From Sanderia malayensis (Eukaryota; Cnidaria; Scyphozoa; Semaeostomeae; Pelagiidae), in assembly GCA_013076295.1 (NCBI GenBank), contig RQOL01000863.1, positions 1,058,180 to 1,122,179 on the forward strand: 64,000 bases of DNA, read 5' to 3'. The notes under the pieces were generated by a model that made no database searches, was not told where the DNA came from, and saw only the letters and a program-made list of their open reading frames with translations. Below, in pieces: positions 33,901 to 45,200 of the stretch. Both the position numbers and the translations under genes were made by a program. Position 1 is the first letter of the stretch; each line of letters starts with the position of its first letter.

Positions 33901-36900
33901 TGGCGAAAAAAGTTACTTTTTTTCTTGTTTTCTGCCTTTGATAACGTCTTTTTTGCTTTTCGAAGGTACATGCAACTATGTTGAATGCAATTATGGACCA
34001 TGGTCTGCTTGGACAACAACTTGTGGTGCAGGTGAAAGATCTAGAAAAATGGTTGCAACGCCAAAGACTGCACAGAAAGCAAGTTGCAGTGGACTACCTA
34101 AATCTTGCAGCACTGCTTTAGACGTGGATAAAAGAACCAAACTATGTGAGCTTTGCTTCCTGGACAATGGATAATTTTATGGCCAAAAAGGTAACCTTTT
34201 TTCTTGTTTTCTGCCTTTAATAACGTCTTTTTTGCTTTTCGAAGGTACATGCAATTATGTTGAATGCAATTATGGACCATGGTCTGCTTGGACAACAACT
34301 TGTGGTGCTGGTGAAAGATCAAGAAAGATGGTTGCCACGCCAAAGACTGAACAGAAAGCGAGTTGCAGTGGACTACCTAAATCTTGCAGCACTGCTTTAG
34401 ACGTGATTAAGAGAACCAAACTTTGTGAGTTTCGCTTCTTGGACTATGAATATTTTTTGGCCAATGAGTTAATCTTTTTATCCTTATTTGTTTCTGTCTT
34501 TAATGGCGTATTTTTTTTTTAAGGTACATGCAATTATGTTGAATGCAATTATGGACCATGGTCTGCTTGGACAACAACTTGTGGTGCTGGTGAAAGATCT
34601 AGAAAAATGGTTGCAACGCCAAAGACTGCACAGAAAGCAAGTTGCAGTGGACTACCTAAATCTTGCAGCACTGCTTTACACTTGGATAAGAGAACGAAAC
34701 TATGTAAGCTTTGCTTCTTGAACAATTGATAACTTTATGGCCCAAAAGGTAACCTTTTTTCTTTTTTTCTGCCTTTAATAACGTCTTTTTTGTTTTTTAA
34801 GGTACATGCAATTATGTTGAATGCAATTATGGACCATGGTCTGCTTGGACAACAACTTGTGGTGCCGGTGAAAGATCACGAAAGATGGTTGCCACACCAA
34901 AGTCAGAGCAAAAAACAAGTTGCAGTGGACTACCTAAATCTTGCAGCACTGCTTTAGACTTGGATAAGAGAACCAAACTATGTGAGCTTTGCTTCCTGGA
35001 CAATGGATAATTTTATGGCGAAAAAAGTAACCTTTTTTCTTGTTTTCTGCCTTTAATAACGTCTTTTTTGCTTTTCGAAGGTACATGCAATTATGTTGAA
35101 TGCAATTATGGACCATGGTCTGCTTGGACAACAACTTGTGGTGCAGGTGAAAGATCACGAAAGATGGTTGCCACACCAAAGTCAGAGCAAAAAACAAGTT
35201 GCAGTGGACTACCTAAATCTTGCAGTACTGCGTTAGACTTGGATAAAAGAACCAAACTATGTGAGGGGATTATTGTTTTGGATTTGTTTTGAACTGTAAT
35301 CCTCACCCTTGACAGCTGAGACCTTCTTGTGTTTTGGCGATTTTTCTTTTCCTTGCTTTTCAACTAGGTTTGCTGTCTATTCCATCGACATTGTTCTTTG
35401 CTCATAATTTATGCTGTTTTTAGTTGATTTTAAGTGCACAATTTTGATGTATGTAATTTTACATCATTTCAAAGCTATCACGAAAGCATTTTTGCACCGT
35501 TCAGGTACATGCCAATACGCGGACTGTAGTCAGATGTCTGAGTGGTCATCGTGGTCGACTTCGTGTGGTGACGGATATAGAACGCGCCACACCGTCGCAA
35601 CGCCAAAAACCGTCGAAAAGGAAAGCTGTGCGGGCTTACAGCAGAAATGTCAGAATTCTACGGATACGGACAGCAGAAAAACAGATTGTGAGTAAAGTAA
35701 CATGATTTTACAGCCTTTTTTATTATGGACACTCTATGGGTCCAATTCCGTTGTGTACACTTGCCCAATAATGTGCAGTCATTTTGGAACCCTGTTGACA
35801 ATTCCGATGACTCTCGATTTGACATTCTCTCAATAGAATTGATGGTTTGTTGCACATATATGGGATTAACGCATGCGTATATTATAGTTAGTTAGATGCA
35901 TGCAAGGATTAGATAGGAATCCTCGCTTAGTTGGACCACTAAACTATGATTGTTAGCGCATAGTCTTCTATGTCCACCCTACGCAACTTGTAGTCACAAT
36001 TCATTCGAGCATGAGAAGCGAAATATATTCAGCGCTGTTGATATGAGATTTGAATTTCCTTGACGTTAAATATGCCACTGACGTAGAATCGAGCATCATT
36101 ACTTCAATACACATTAGTTTTGTTGATATTTCTTTTTAGGCCAATGCCAGACGGTCAGATGCCAACCATCTGAGTGGAGCCAGTGGTCTGCTACTTGTGG
36201 TCCGGCAACAAGAACCTCCCGATTCATTGCTATACCGGTAACAATAGCGGCACCTTCTTGCAGCGGACTGCCAACAAAATGCAGTAACAGCATCGAAACC
36301 CAGCAAAGGGACCTTGACTGTAAGTTTGATATAAATTGGGCAAGAGGCCTTGAATTTTTGCAATTTTTTGATTCGTGATTGAATTCTGATGAATCTACTG
36401 CGAATATCAGCCACGCAAAGGTGTCGGTAATTCATTGTCTTGCCACTGGTATTTGGTGGTTACACTGAATGCGACACGGTTTTGTACTTTTCACACACTT
36501 GTAATTGATACGTTTTAGTGGGGCTATCTTGGCATTCCTCGCATCACAATTGGCACAGCGTAAATTTCTCAAAACCTCAGCTATTACATACTGCTGTTCT
36601 ATTTTGTCTTATTTCGTTGATGTTTCAATGATAGCGTGTATTGACATCTGCAATTTTCCTTTCAGGTAACACAAACCCAAACAAAGGTAGGTAAACCACT
36701 TTGAACATGCTTACAGCCATAAGCAATATTATAAATTGACGTGTTCTTATGTATGCCAAGCGAAGTAAGATAACTGTTCAGGCTTCTTGTGATTCGAAAT
36801 AGCGAGGACAGGACTGCTCCACACATCAAAGAATTGGACTTTTGCAATTGTCACCTTCTATGGGCCCAGTCAGGTGCAAGAAGCCATGCACTGAATATCA

Positions 36901-38015
36901 ATTGACAATAAATTCAATTATTTGCTAAAAATTAATCTCCTTTTTTATTTTCTTAATGGCCCAGGATCAAGTTGCTCTGTGAAATTCAAGGCTCTCGGAT
37001 GCTACAAGGATGAAATGGTCGATCCAAGACCTTTGCCTCAAATGATAATTACAGAGCGTGACAGTGGTCATCCAAGTTGGAATGGAAGGTACGTAGAATG
37101 GAACAATTGGGATGCCTACATGGTTAAAGCAATTTGCCGATGCGCAGAAAAGACAAAGTCAATGAAGTATACGTATTTCGGAATGCAGTTCTTCGGTGAG
37201 TTCCATGCAATTCACGTAACATAAACATAAGCTTTATGATTGATAACATAAGCTTTATGACTGATAGATAGCATAATTTCTATCAACATAGGTTCTTTGA
37301 TTGTGAGTTATTAATTACTTCGTTGCTAGTGAAAGATGGGGCTTTAATTTACAGTTGAAAAGAATGATAGACCCAATTATACCTTGTTCATGAATACGGA
37401 TTTCTTTGGTCTGGTCAACAATTTCATATTACATTTATACATTATACATTGTAAATACGAAGTATATTGGGCCGTTCATACTGCGTGCGTAATACATAGT
37501 AGCTACACAGCAAGCATTACATAGTGCAAGGTATGATAAGCTGTATAAAGCAGGAAGGGGAGTATGGTACTAATTCATTGACAAGCCCTTAAAGGGCGAA
37601 TAATCTGCTTTATGAGAAATTTTGTTCTAAAGATGTTTGCGTACGGCTTGTGGCTGTGCCTGAATGAAAAAGCCAGCATGAAGATCTTGATCTGATTGTA
37701 CTTTTCTCCCAGTCACACTGCCTTACGCTACAGTAGCTTATAGCTAGTTGTACTTTGACTGGTCTTACAGTATTTGATCGTTTGATGTGACTTTCCTCTT
37801 TGATTATATCAGTGTGGCAAGCATTTCTTTTTTCTGTCCAAACAGGAGAGTGTTGGAGTGGGCCTGAAGCAGGTGGATCATACAGCAAAAATGGACCGGC
37901 CACACATGGCAGTTGTGTCAAGGAAAAATATGCTCCTTGTCTAGCCAGTGACAAACTGTGCATTGGACAGAAAGGAACCAACTTTGTCTACCAAATCACA
38001 ACGGTATGTAAATGA
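27936..38015 (+). CDS. Coadhesin-like secreted protein: TSP1 - vWA - 18 TSP1 - GECWSG domain (5' exon not found)
   Basis: An adhesive matrix-type protein by domain content. TSP1-1 is 27936-28127 (YSPWSPWSSTCG). vWA spans three exons, 28670-28909, 29046-29134 and 29781-30012, with MIDAS residues DESGS, the Thr of GGTDTERAL and the Asp of FTDGRS all present. TSP1 exons follow, starting at 30520, 30947, 31248, 31573, 31862, 32165, 32457, 32823, 33105, 33408, 33687, 33966, 34245, 34524, 34802, 35081, 35505 and 36140. Most are 180 nt, all are phase 1-1, with GPWSAW and TTCGAG-type motifs and six Cys. Next come a 21-nt microexon (36666-36686) and a Cys-rich domain over 36965-37195 and 37846-38015 (LGCYKDE, YFGMQFF, GECWSGPEAGG, NFVYQIT). 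The frame stays open through all exons, giving about 1475 aa to TGA at 38013-38015. The N-terminal signal exon is missing. An alternative end is noted in the findings. Confidence 0.85.
31862..33587. repeat. Duplicated two-exon block in the TSP1 array (31862-32344 and 33105-33587)
   Basis: The exon at 31862, its intron (gtgagtttcttcaccgtcaatatatt... ttcgaag) and the exon at 32165 recur almost letter for letter as the exon at 33105, its intron and the exon at 33408. The shared intron makes this a block copy, not independent exon similarity. Confidence 0.8.
33687..35260. repeat. 279-bp tandem exon+intron units, six copies
   Basis: TSP1 exons start at 33687, 33966, 34245, 34524, 34802 and 35081: spacings of 279, 279, 279, 278 and 279. 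Each unit is a 180-nt phase 1-1 exon and a ~99-nt intron (typically gtgagctttgcttcctggac... gcttttcgaag). The copies are nearly identical in both exon and intron, so the array spread by recent unequal crossing-over or conversion. Confidence 0.9.
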
Positions 38016-38693
38016 TTTTTATAATTAAGCTATGTCTCTGATGGGTTTTATTGCTACCTGGTCTGCCAAGCGAAAGACAAGCAATTCATGCATTTAGTCC
38101 AAAATTGTGCATCGTAGAATGCTTTTAAGGAACTCCTGGAATGACTCAACTTTCTCTCTATATCTATCTACCTTGCTCTAGGGTTCAATAAACTTACACA
38201 CTTAATTACAATTATACTCCCCTGTTAAAGTTGTAAATGATTGGAACATTAATCAGCTTTCGAGATAGCTGAGATTCAAAGTTAAAATGCTAAAGTAGTA
38301 AAATCATTCCATAAATTGATCGAAAGGGTTAACGTTGGAAATAAAATTACTTTTGTTTATGAATGCATAAACCTTAAAACATGTATTAAAAACCGTAAAG
38401 TGAAATGGCTTGATTTGAGCTATGCTTCTATAATTCCTTCATTGCTTTGACTTTTAGTAATATGTGTGGTGGTGATGACAATGGAAACTACGGAACATCT
38501 GATCTTCTGGCTGATTATTTAACTAGTCTAAGAGACATTTTAAGGGCATTGATCATATTGATAATATTGATAATATATTTAATAATAAAGGATGTGATTA
38601 TAAATTTTGGTGTTGGGAAAATTACATTATCATAATAATAAAATAAATGCTAATATTGAAATAAACCTTGAAACTTATCTGTCTTTACAAAGC
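38016..38693. other. 3' region of the vWA/TSP1 gene
   Basis: A possible polyadenylation signal aataaa lies near 38188 (gttcaataaactt). More lie at 38636-38665 (aaataaatg, aaataaacc). An acceptor-like cttttag at 38457 is followed at once by TAA, which would end a spliced alternative directly after the ACG of QITT. Confidence 0.5.
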
Positions 38694-39151
38694 TCGACTT
38701 CTATTACTCCACTGATGGATATTCTGTTATGATAAAGGTACACGTATGGCTTCGTGAAGAATTAAACGCCGGAGGCCATTTTGTTTGTTACAATGTTGAT
38801 CAGTGCTACAATGCAACACTGTGTTATTGTGATATTTTTTATCCTAATGTAAATTGTTATCACAAGACCGAACGACAAAGCAATTTTCATATACACTTTT
38901 TCAACACAAAATTTGATTTCATTTTCGATACGTGTTCAAATATTTATGGGACTTGCCGTGATGAAGAAAATACAGCTCAAGCACTCGTTCAATCCTGTGT
39001 AAACAGCGGCGCTTGCAATTCGCGAAATTTAAAACTGCGCTGGACAACTAATACGCAGGTGTGTACAGCACCAGTTATACAGCTGCCGCTATCACAGCTT
39101 TGCATAATACATACAAACACTCGCACACAACTTGCATCACCTCCGCGTTAA
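38694..39151 (+). CDS. Unplaced Cys-rich open exon (hypothetical)
   Basis: An open stretch after the acceptor-like tctttacaaag. It reads LDFYYSTDGYSVMIKVHVW..., with Cys-rich segments CYNVDQCYNATLCYCD and CSNIYGTC, and ends in TAA at 39149-39151, or splices at a GTGTGT near 39058. Phase 0 would let it follow the donor at 38003 of the vWA/TSP1 gene (…VYQITT|LDFYY…). I recognise no domain. It may be an alternative C-terminus of that gene, a small gene of its own, or chance. Confidence 0.3.
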
Positions 39152-39241
39152 TTAAAGACGTCGCAAAAGATAGAGCGCCTTGTTAAACATTCTGCGTTGA
39201 AAAAACGTCATCATATTAGCTGATAATATAAATGCAATATA

Positions 39242-42200
39242 ATGATGCTAGCATTGAGGGATATCATGCTGCTTGTAACATTGTACATGCTTCTTCTTGC
39301 AAGTAAGTTCAGTTTCTTTCTATAGAGTTAGCCTCACTGTCACTGCAACTGCTATTTTTGCTGCTACCGCAACTTTTGCTCTGTTCAATGATGCCATACC
39401 GCTTTTCTCAATACCTTTGTTATCAAGTATTGATACTTTTCACAGTGCTACATTGTTATCTTTAGTGCTACTTACTGCTTTCTCAAATACTCAGTGCTAT
39501 AACACTGTATTGCTAAATTTTGTCGCTGCAACTCTATTTCGTATAACGTATCCAAGTAGCCAGCAAGAGGGTTAGCTTGACTTTTTAATTCACACTCGAT
39601 GCCTTGACATCAATCCCTTACATTTTCTTCGTACTGTAAAACACATATAGCATTTTATTAATCAAGCATGAACAACAATTAATTACATAAAATATACGAT
39701 ATCATTATAAAAATTTCCATTATAGTGAGAAAAATTATAAAGCTGTAAAATTAATTTATTATAAAAAATATCGACTCGGGCAACCAATAGCAACCAATAT
39801 AACAATGAATAGTATAACCAGAAGCTTCATTTTATTATTAACATCTTTTTCCTAATAAAATGAAGCTTCTGGTTATACTATTCATTGTTATGAAAAATAA
39901 TTTTCAATCGCTGTCTGTCATGAACTTTTGTTCACAATTTGTAGCCAGATAAAATTTTCTTGTTGTGAATCTTTTGATTATTATCCTTAGCTTTATCAGC
40001 TGCATTTGCTGCCGAGCAAGTCGTCTGCCCATACCCGACAGGCAGCTCAAAATGTTCAGGTAATGGTATATAGTATTGCTTATAATGCATTGAAGCCATT
40101 TGCTTTTATTGAGAGAAAAGAAAGTTGTTACTGAATACCGCTGGATATGCGGGAAATTGGTAGCGTTTATGGGGATCTACGGACAAGAGACCAATAAAGT
40201 ACATGTTGTGCCCACAGAGAGACCAATAAAGTACATGCTGTGCTTACAATAGTGGACAAAAGTCCTTGGTACAATTGTGGAATTAGGAACAATAGGCTAT
40301 CAACCCGTAAACGTCTTTTTCACGGGCTTTGTTCAACCCACCACAGCCCCTAAAATAACATTGTTCTTTCAATCAGATCCTTCTTGTCACCATGTCAGTG
40401 GAGTTTTGTAGCCATTTTTAATATGCTTTTCTCCATAGACAACGCTGTCTGGAGAGGAGGGTGACGCGAAGGACTTTTGGCGACAATTTTAGCTCTTGTA
40501 GTCAAGACTGAATCAGCCAATGGTCTTAGGCTTCCCTTGTCTTTTATACATACCTTTTCAAAAGTTTTGTACACACCTTTTCAAAAGTGATACAAAAGTA
40601 ATTTCGAGAGAAGAGTGATTTATATTGGTTCACATCTTGTGCGTGCTGCTTTTTAAAACTGAGCTCGAATTCCATGTTTACAAAATTTCATTGTGCTTCT
40701 TTCTAGGCTCGTCACCATTGATAGGCTTTGGCACATTGTACCACAAGAAAGCATACGCAGGAACAGTCATTAGCATTCGATGTGAGTTTAGCTGTTGCGG
40801 CAACGTCTCATTGTCCTGGCTCGTGAATGGAAAACCGTTCAACAAAACCAAAATCAGCTTTACGACCACTTATGCGAGTTATCTCACTTCTGGTGTGCAA
40901 CGCACAAATGCTGTCACTAAAATGAAGTTTTTGGCCTCTTCAGATTCAGACCAGGGCTTCTACAAATGCGTACTCGAGCAAGGGCAATTCAAAATGTTGT
41001 CTAGCAATCAAGCTTTGCAATTTGCAGGTAAGCAATGCAAGGCTTACCAGCAACCAACATTAAGCTGGGCAAGATTAGTTGGACAAACACAAAAGGGTGG
41101 GATAGAGTAGTTATAACAATGTTATCTCACCACAACGCCACAAGATTCCTATGCCATGATATTACTGCTTATTGCTTTTGCATTAAGTTTTCATAAAGTG
41201 CCAGAAAGTGCCAGAAATCTACATATTTGCTATAACACAATGTAGTTATCATTTAGCTTTACGATTATGTATACTTTAAGCTATCCAGTTAATCTAAGGA
41301 CTCTGGATAATCTACGTTCATCCATAAAGCGAGCTTGTTATCGCTTATCAGACTTGATCGAACTTACCCAATAACTCTAAGCTACCCTCTGACGTGTTTA
41401 GCTCATCGGCAAAGTATCGTCTCGTCAACATAGCAAGCTTTAAGGCGGTTATCGACTAATGCTGAACTATCCTACCAGTCTCCTGTTTATCTTTCAGGTT
41501 TCTCTTTTGCCCAGTTGAAGTACACCATATCAAGCATAAATTTCACTTCCGATTTTCAGAACGTTTCTTCGAACGCTTATAAAAGTGTCCAATCCCTTGT
41601 GTCGAATGAGGTATTGATATTTTCCTGTTCTTTATAGCATCATAGCTACATAAATGTATCAAGCTGCAATAAGCGTGAGCTATAACTGTCATATGTTGCA
41701 GGTCGCACGAAAATTAAATTCATTTCCACTGAACACAAGGCGACACATAGAAGTTTATGAAATCACGTAAGACTCTTGATAATTCAGATTACACAGTAAG
41801 CATTAAAAATGATAAAAACAGTCGGCCTGCTTCGTCTCAAAAAGATAGGAGGGAGTCTCAAAAAGATTTCATTTACTGGAATTAACTTACAGTGGAATTC
41901 CGCTATAACGAACCCCGCTTATAACGAACTTCCCGCTATTATGAACTAAAACTCCGGTCCCTTGGATTCTGGGAAGTAAATCCTACTGTAAATGCCCCCT
42001 GTATAACGAACCCTGGATAACGAACTCTCGTTATTACGAACCAAACTTCCGATCCCCTGACCACAAATACCCTCGATATAACGAATTTTTGAGAAAACTT
42101 ATCGCGAAGGGTGACGTTTTTTAAGTTCTGGATGTACTTCAAACATCGAACCTTTTTTGTGCGGAAATAGGGAACGAAATACGAAGAAGATCAATTCTTT

Positions 42201-45200
42201 GCGAAATTATATGGCGTAGCAATGAGAAACAAAAAGGAACAAAAGCATATAACTGATTTTTTTGCTTAACAGAACAGAAAGAAATAAAAGTAGATAAAAT
42301 AGAAATAGTAATGAAAAAATTGACACCAAGTGGTAATATAGAATTTGCTTTGTGATGTTTCATTGTTAAACATATTTGAGCGTTTTTCCTGTTGCAATCT
42401 ATCAGAGCAATAACTGTTGTCATCCTGTAAACGGTTTTTTTTTTAACAATATAGTGTGCCACTTAAGAGCGAATACTTGAGGGAGGGTCCAATAGAAATT
42501 CTAGCTCATTTGTGTTTGGAATTCTTCATAAAAAAAATCCCTTCTGTACAACGAACTCCCGCTATTGCGAACTATTTTCCCGGTCCCTACAGAGTTCGGT
42601 ATAGCGGGATTCCACTATAGTTTATTGTAATAACATTTTCAACACTCACATGCCCAGGAGCTAATTATCAGAGTAATATGCTTCTCAAAAACTAAAGGAC
42701 ACATTCTACATAGAGTATTATTAACTAAGAAATTTTCAAGATGAATTTTAAAATTTAGACTTTGGAAACTACAAAACGTTTCAATTCTTGATTTTGTCTT
42801 TTTTTTAGCAATCATCAAGTTGGAATCGCTGTCTTCCTGATTGTCTTGCAGTACGCTAATACTATCCAAATTCGCAAGGATTTCTGCACATTATTCTACA
42901 CTCGGCTAAGTGGTCCGTTCAATTCCTTCACTGTCCATTCCGCGCAGGCTTTTGTAGTTGGTAGGTAACACTGGTCTTCTTTCCTCTTTGCTTGTTTTCC
43001 AACGTGGGATGCACCCGGCTTTCGACATCTGAATAAGTTTTTAAGTTTTTCTCTGCCCAGATATTTTGATGTAAGCTTCTAGTCTTCTGAGTATGCAAGC
43101 TTTAAGCTCTTCGATCAAGAAGGAAGTTACTTGCGCTTATAGCATTTTAATTGCGTCTATTAGCGTTTGGACTTGACTAAGTCACCCTTAACCAACTTAA
43201 CGTAGAGATTCTATAGCATAGATTTTAGATCGCTTTTTAATGCTTTGAAAATGCTATGCATAGGCAAATAGCTTTTGATAACTCTTCTAAGCGTAAATAT
43301 AGCTTTACATTAGCGAATTGATTCTAGGGGCCTTTTCTATGTTCTCAAGTAGCTTTAAATAAGTGAATATTATTTAGGGAAGTCTTCCAAGCTAGCTTTT
43401 AGAGTGCTCTGGCTGACCTTTCACAAAGAACTGCTAGCATTTGAGCGCCTGTTAACTTTTCATTTTCAACCTTAAATGCCCCGATATCAACATTTCTGGC
43501 CTTCAAAAGATCCAGTAATACCTCCATAGAAAGATTGTTCACACTAGACTTCTACGATTCCTTTGCAGACTGCTGTCAAAGAGAGACAACGGGTAATGCA
43601 AATGATCGCGGCATTATAACATGGGACTACACGCCCATAACTACTGGATTCAGTACATCAGCATCGACTAAATGTCCTTATCATGTGACAAATAATGTAC
43701 AATACGCAACTAGATCGTGTTATGTAAACTATCGTTACACAGCAGTTTGGGCCTCTGTCAACAATGCTGCATGTTTCAAGCTACAACAATTGACGGAAGA
43801 CAGTATAAAGTTATGTCAGGTGTGAATTTAGTAATGTGGCTATATGAGTATAGGTTTGATACACAATTGTGATCCGTGTACTTGGCATTATAACTTATAT
43901 AACTATAGGTTATATAAGTTGTAATGCCATATAGGTTGTCATAATACAAGTTATAATGTTATAGGTTGTTACATAACTACATAGTTATACAGTTATATAG
44001 TTATATAGTTATATAGTTATATAGTTATATAGTTATATAGTTATATAGTTATATAGTTATATAGTTATATAGTTATATAGTTATATAGTTATATAGTTAT
44101 ATAGTTATATATAGTTATATAGTTATATAGTATATAGTTATATAGTTATATAGTTATATTATATAGTTATATAGTTATATAGTTATATAGTTATATAGTT
44201 ATATAGTTATATAGTTATATAGTTATATAGTTATTAGTTATATAGTTATATAGTTATATAGTTATATAGTTATATAGTTATATAGTTATAGTTATATAGT
44301 TATATAGTTATATAGTTATATAGTTATATAGTTATAGTTATATAGTTATATAGTTATATAGTTATATAGTTATATAGTTATATAGTTATATAGTTGTATA
44401 GTTGTATAGCATTGGCTTGGTTATTTCTCCAGGCAGTCATTAACGATTACACAATTTTACCGATATCCGAAACCTTAATTTCGCCGACAAGAGACAACAA
44501 TGGCACTGCAAGAAATTCCAGTCACATCTCCTTGGATGTTAAAGTGATGGAAAACATCATCAAATCAGACAAGGCAACCAACAAGGTATTCATATATCAG
44601 CCATCAATACTTATGGAGCGGCATGCATGGGGGTCAAAAATATTTCGTCGGAGGATCTCTTCTTCGTTGTGGTTACGACCATGCATCCATAAACCGGCAT
44701 CGTAATCTCCTTTTCAATCACGACGATGCATTCGCAAACCGGCACCGTAAGTTACGACCATGCATCCGTAAAACGGCACCATAAGTGACGACCATGCATC
44801 GGTAAATCGGCATCGTAATCTCGTTTTCAATCGCGACCATGCATCCGTAAACCGGCATCGTAATCTCCTTTTCAAACATAGCATCCAAATTTTTTACGAA
44901 AAAAGAAAAGTAAGTAAAATCAAAGAGGCAAGATGGTACCACTGCAAATATCTGTTCAATTGAGGAAAATTGTCGACAAGCTTTTGATCGATTTGTCGCA
45001 GAATATTGACAATGGTAATGTTGACTATCTTCATTTTCGAATTGATAATTTGTTGCACTTTGTAATGAAATGTAATGAGCATTACCATTGTCAATATTCT
45101 GCGACAAATCGATCAAAAGCTTGTCGACAATTTTCCTCAACTGAACAGATATTTGCAGTGGTACCATCTTGCCTCTTTGATTTTACTTACTTTTCAACTT

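Noticed and set aside
39297..39575. 92-codon open frame after GPCR exon 1
   Set aside because: It lies in intron 1; exon 1 splices at 39302 to 39991 and gives a proper signal peptide.
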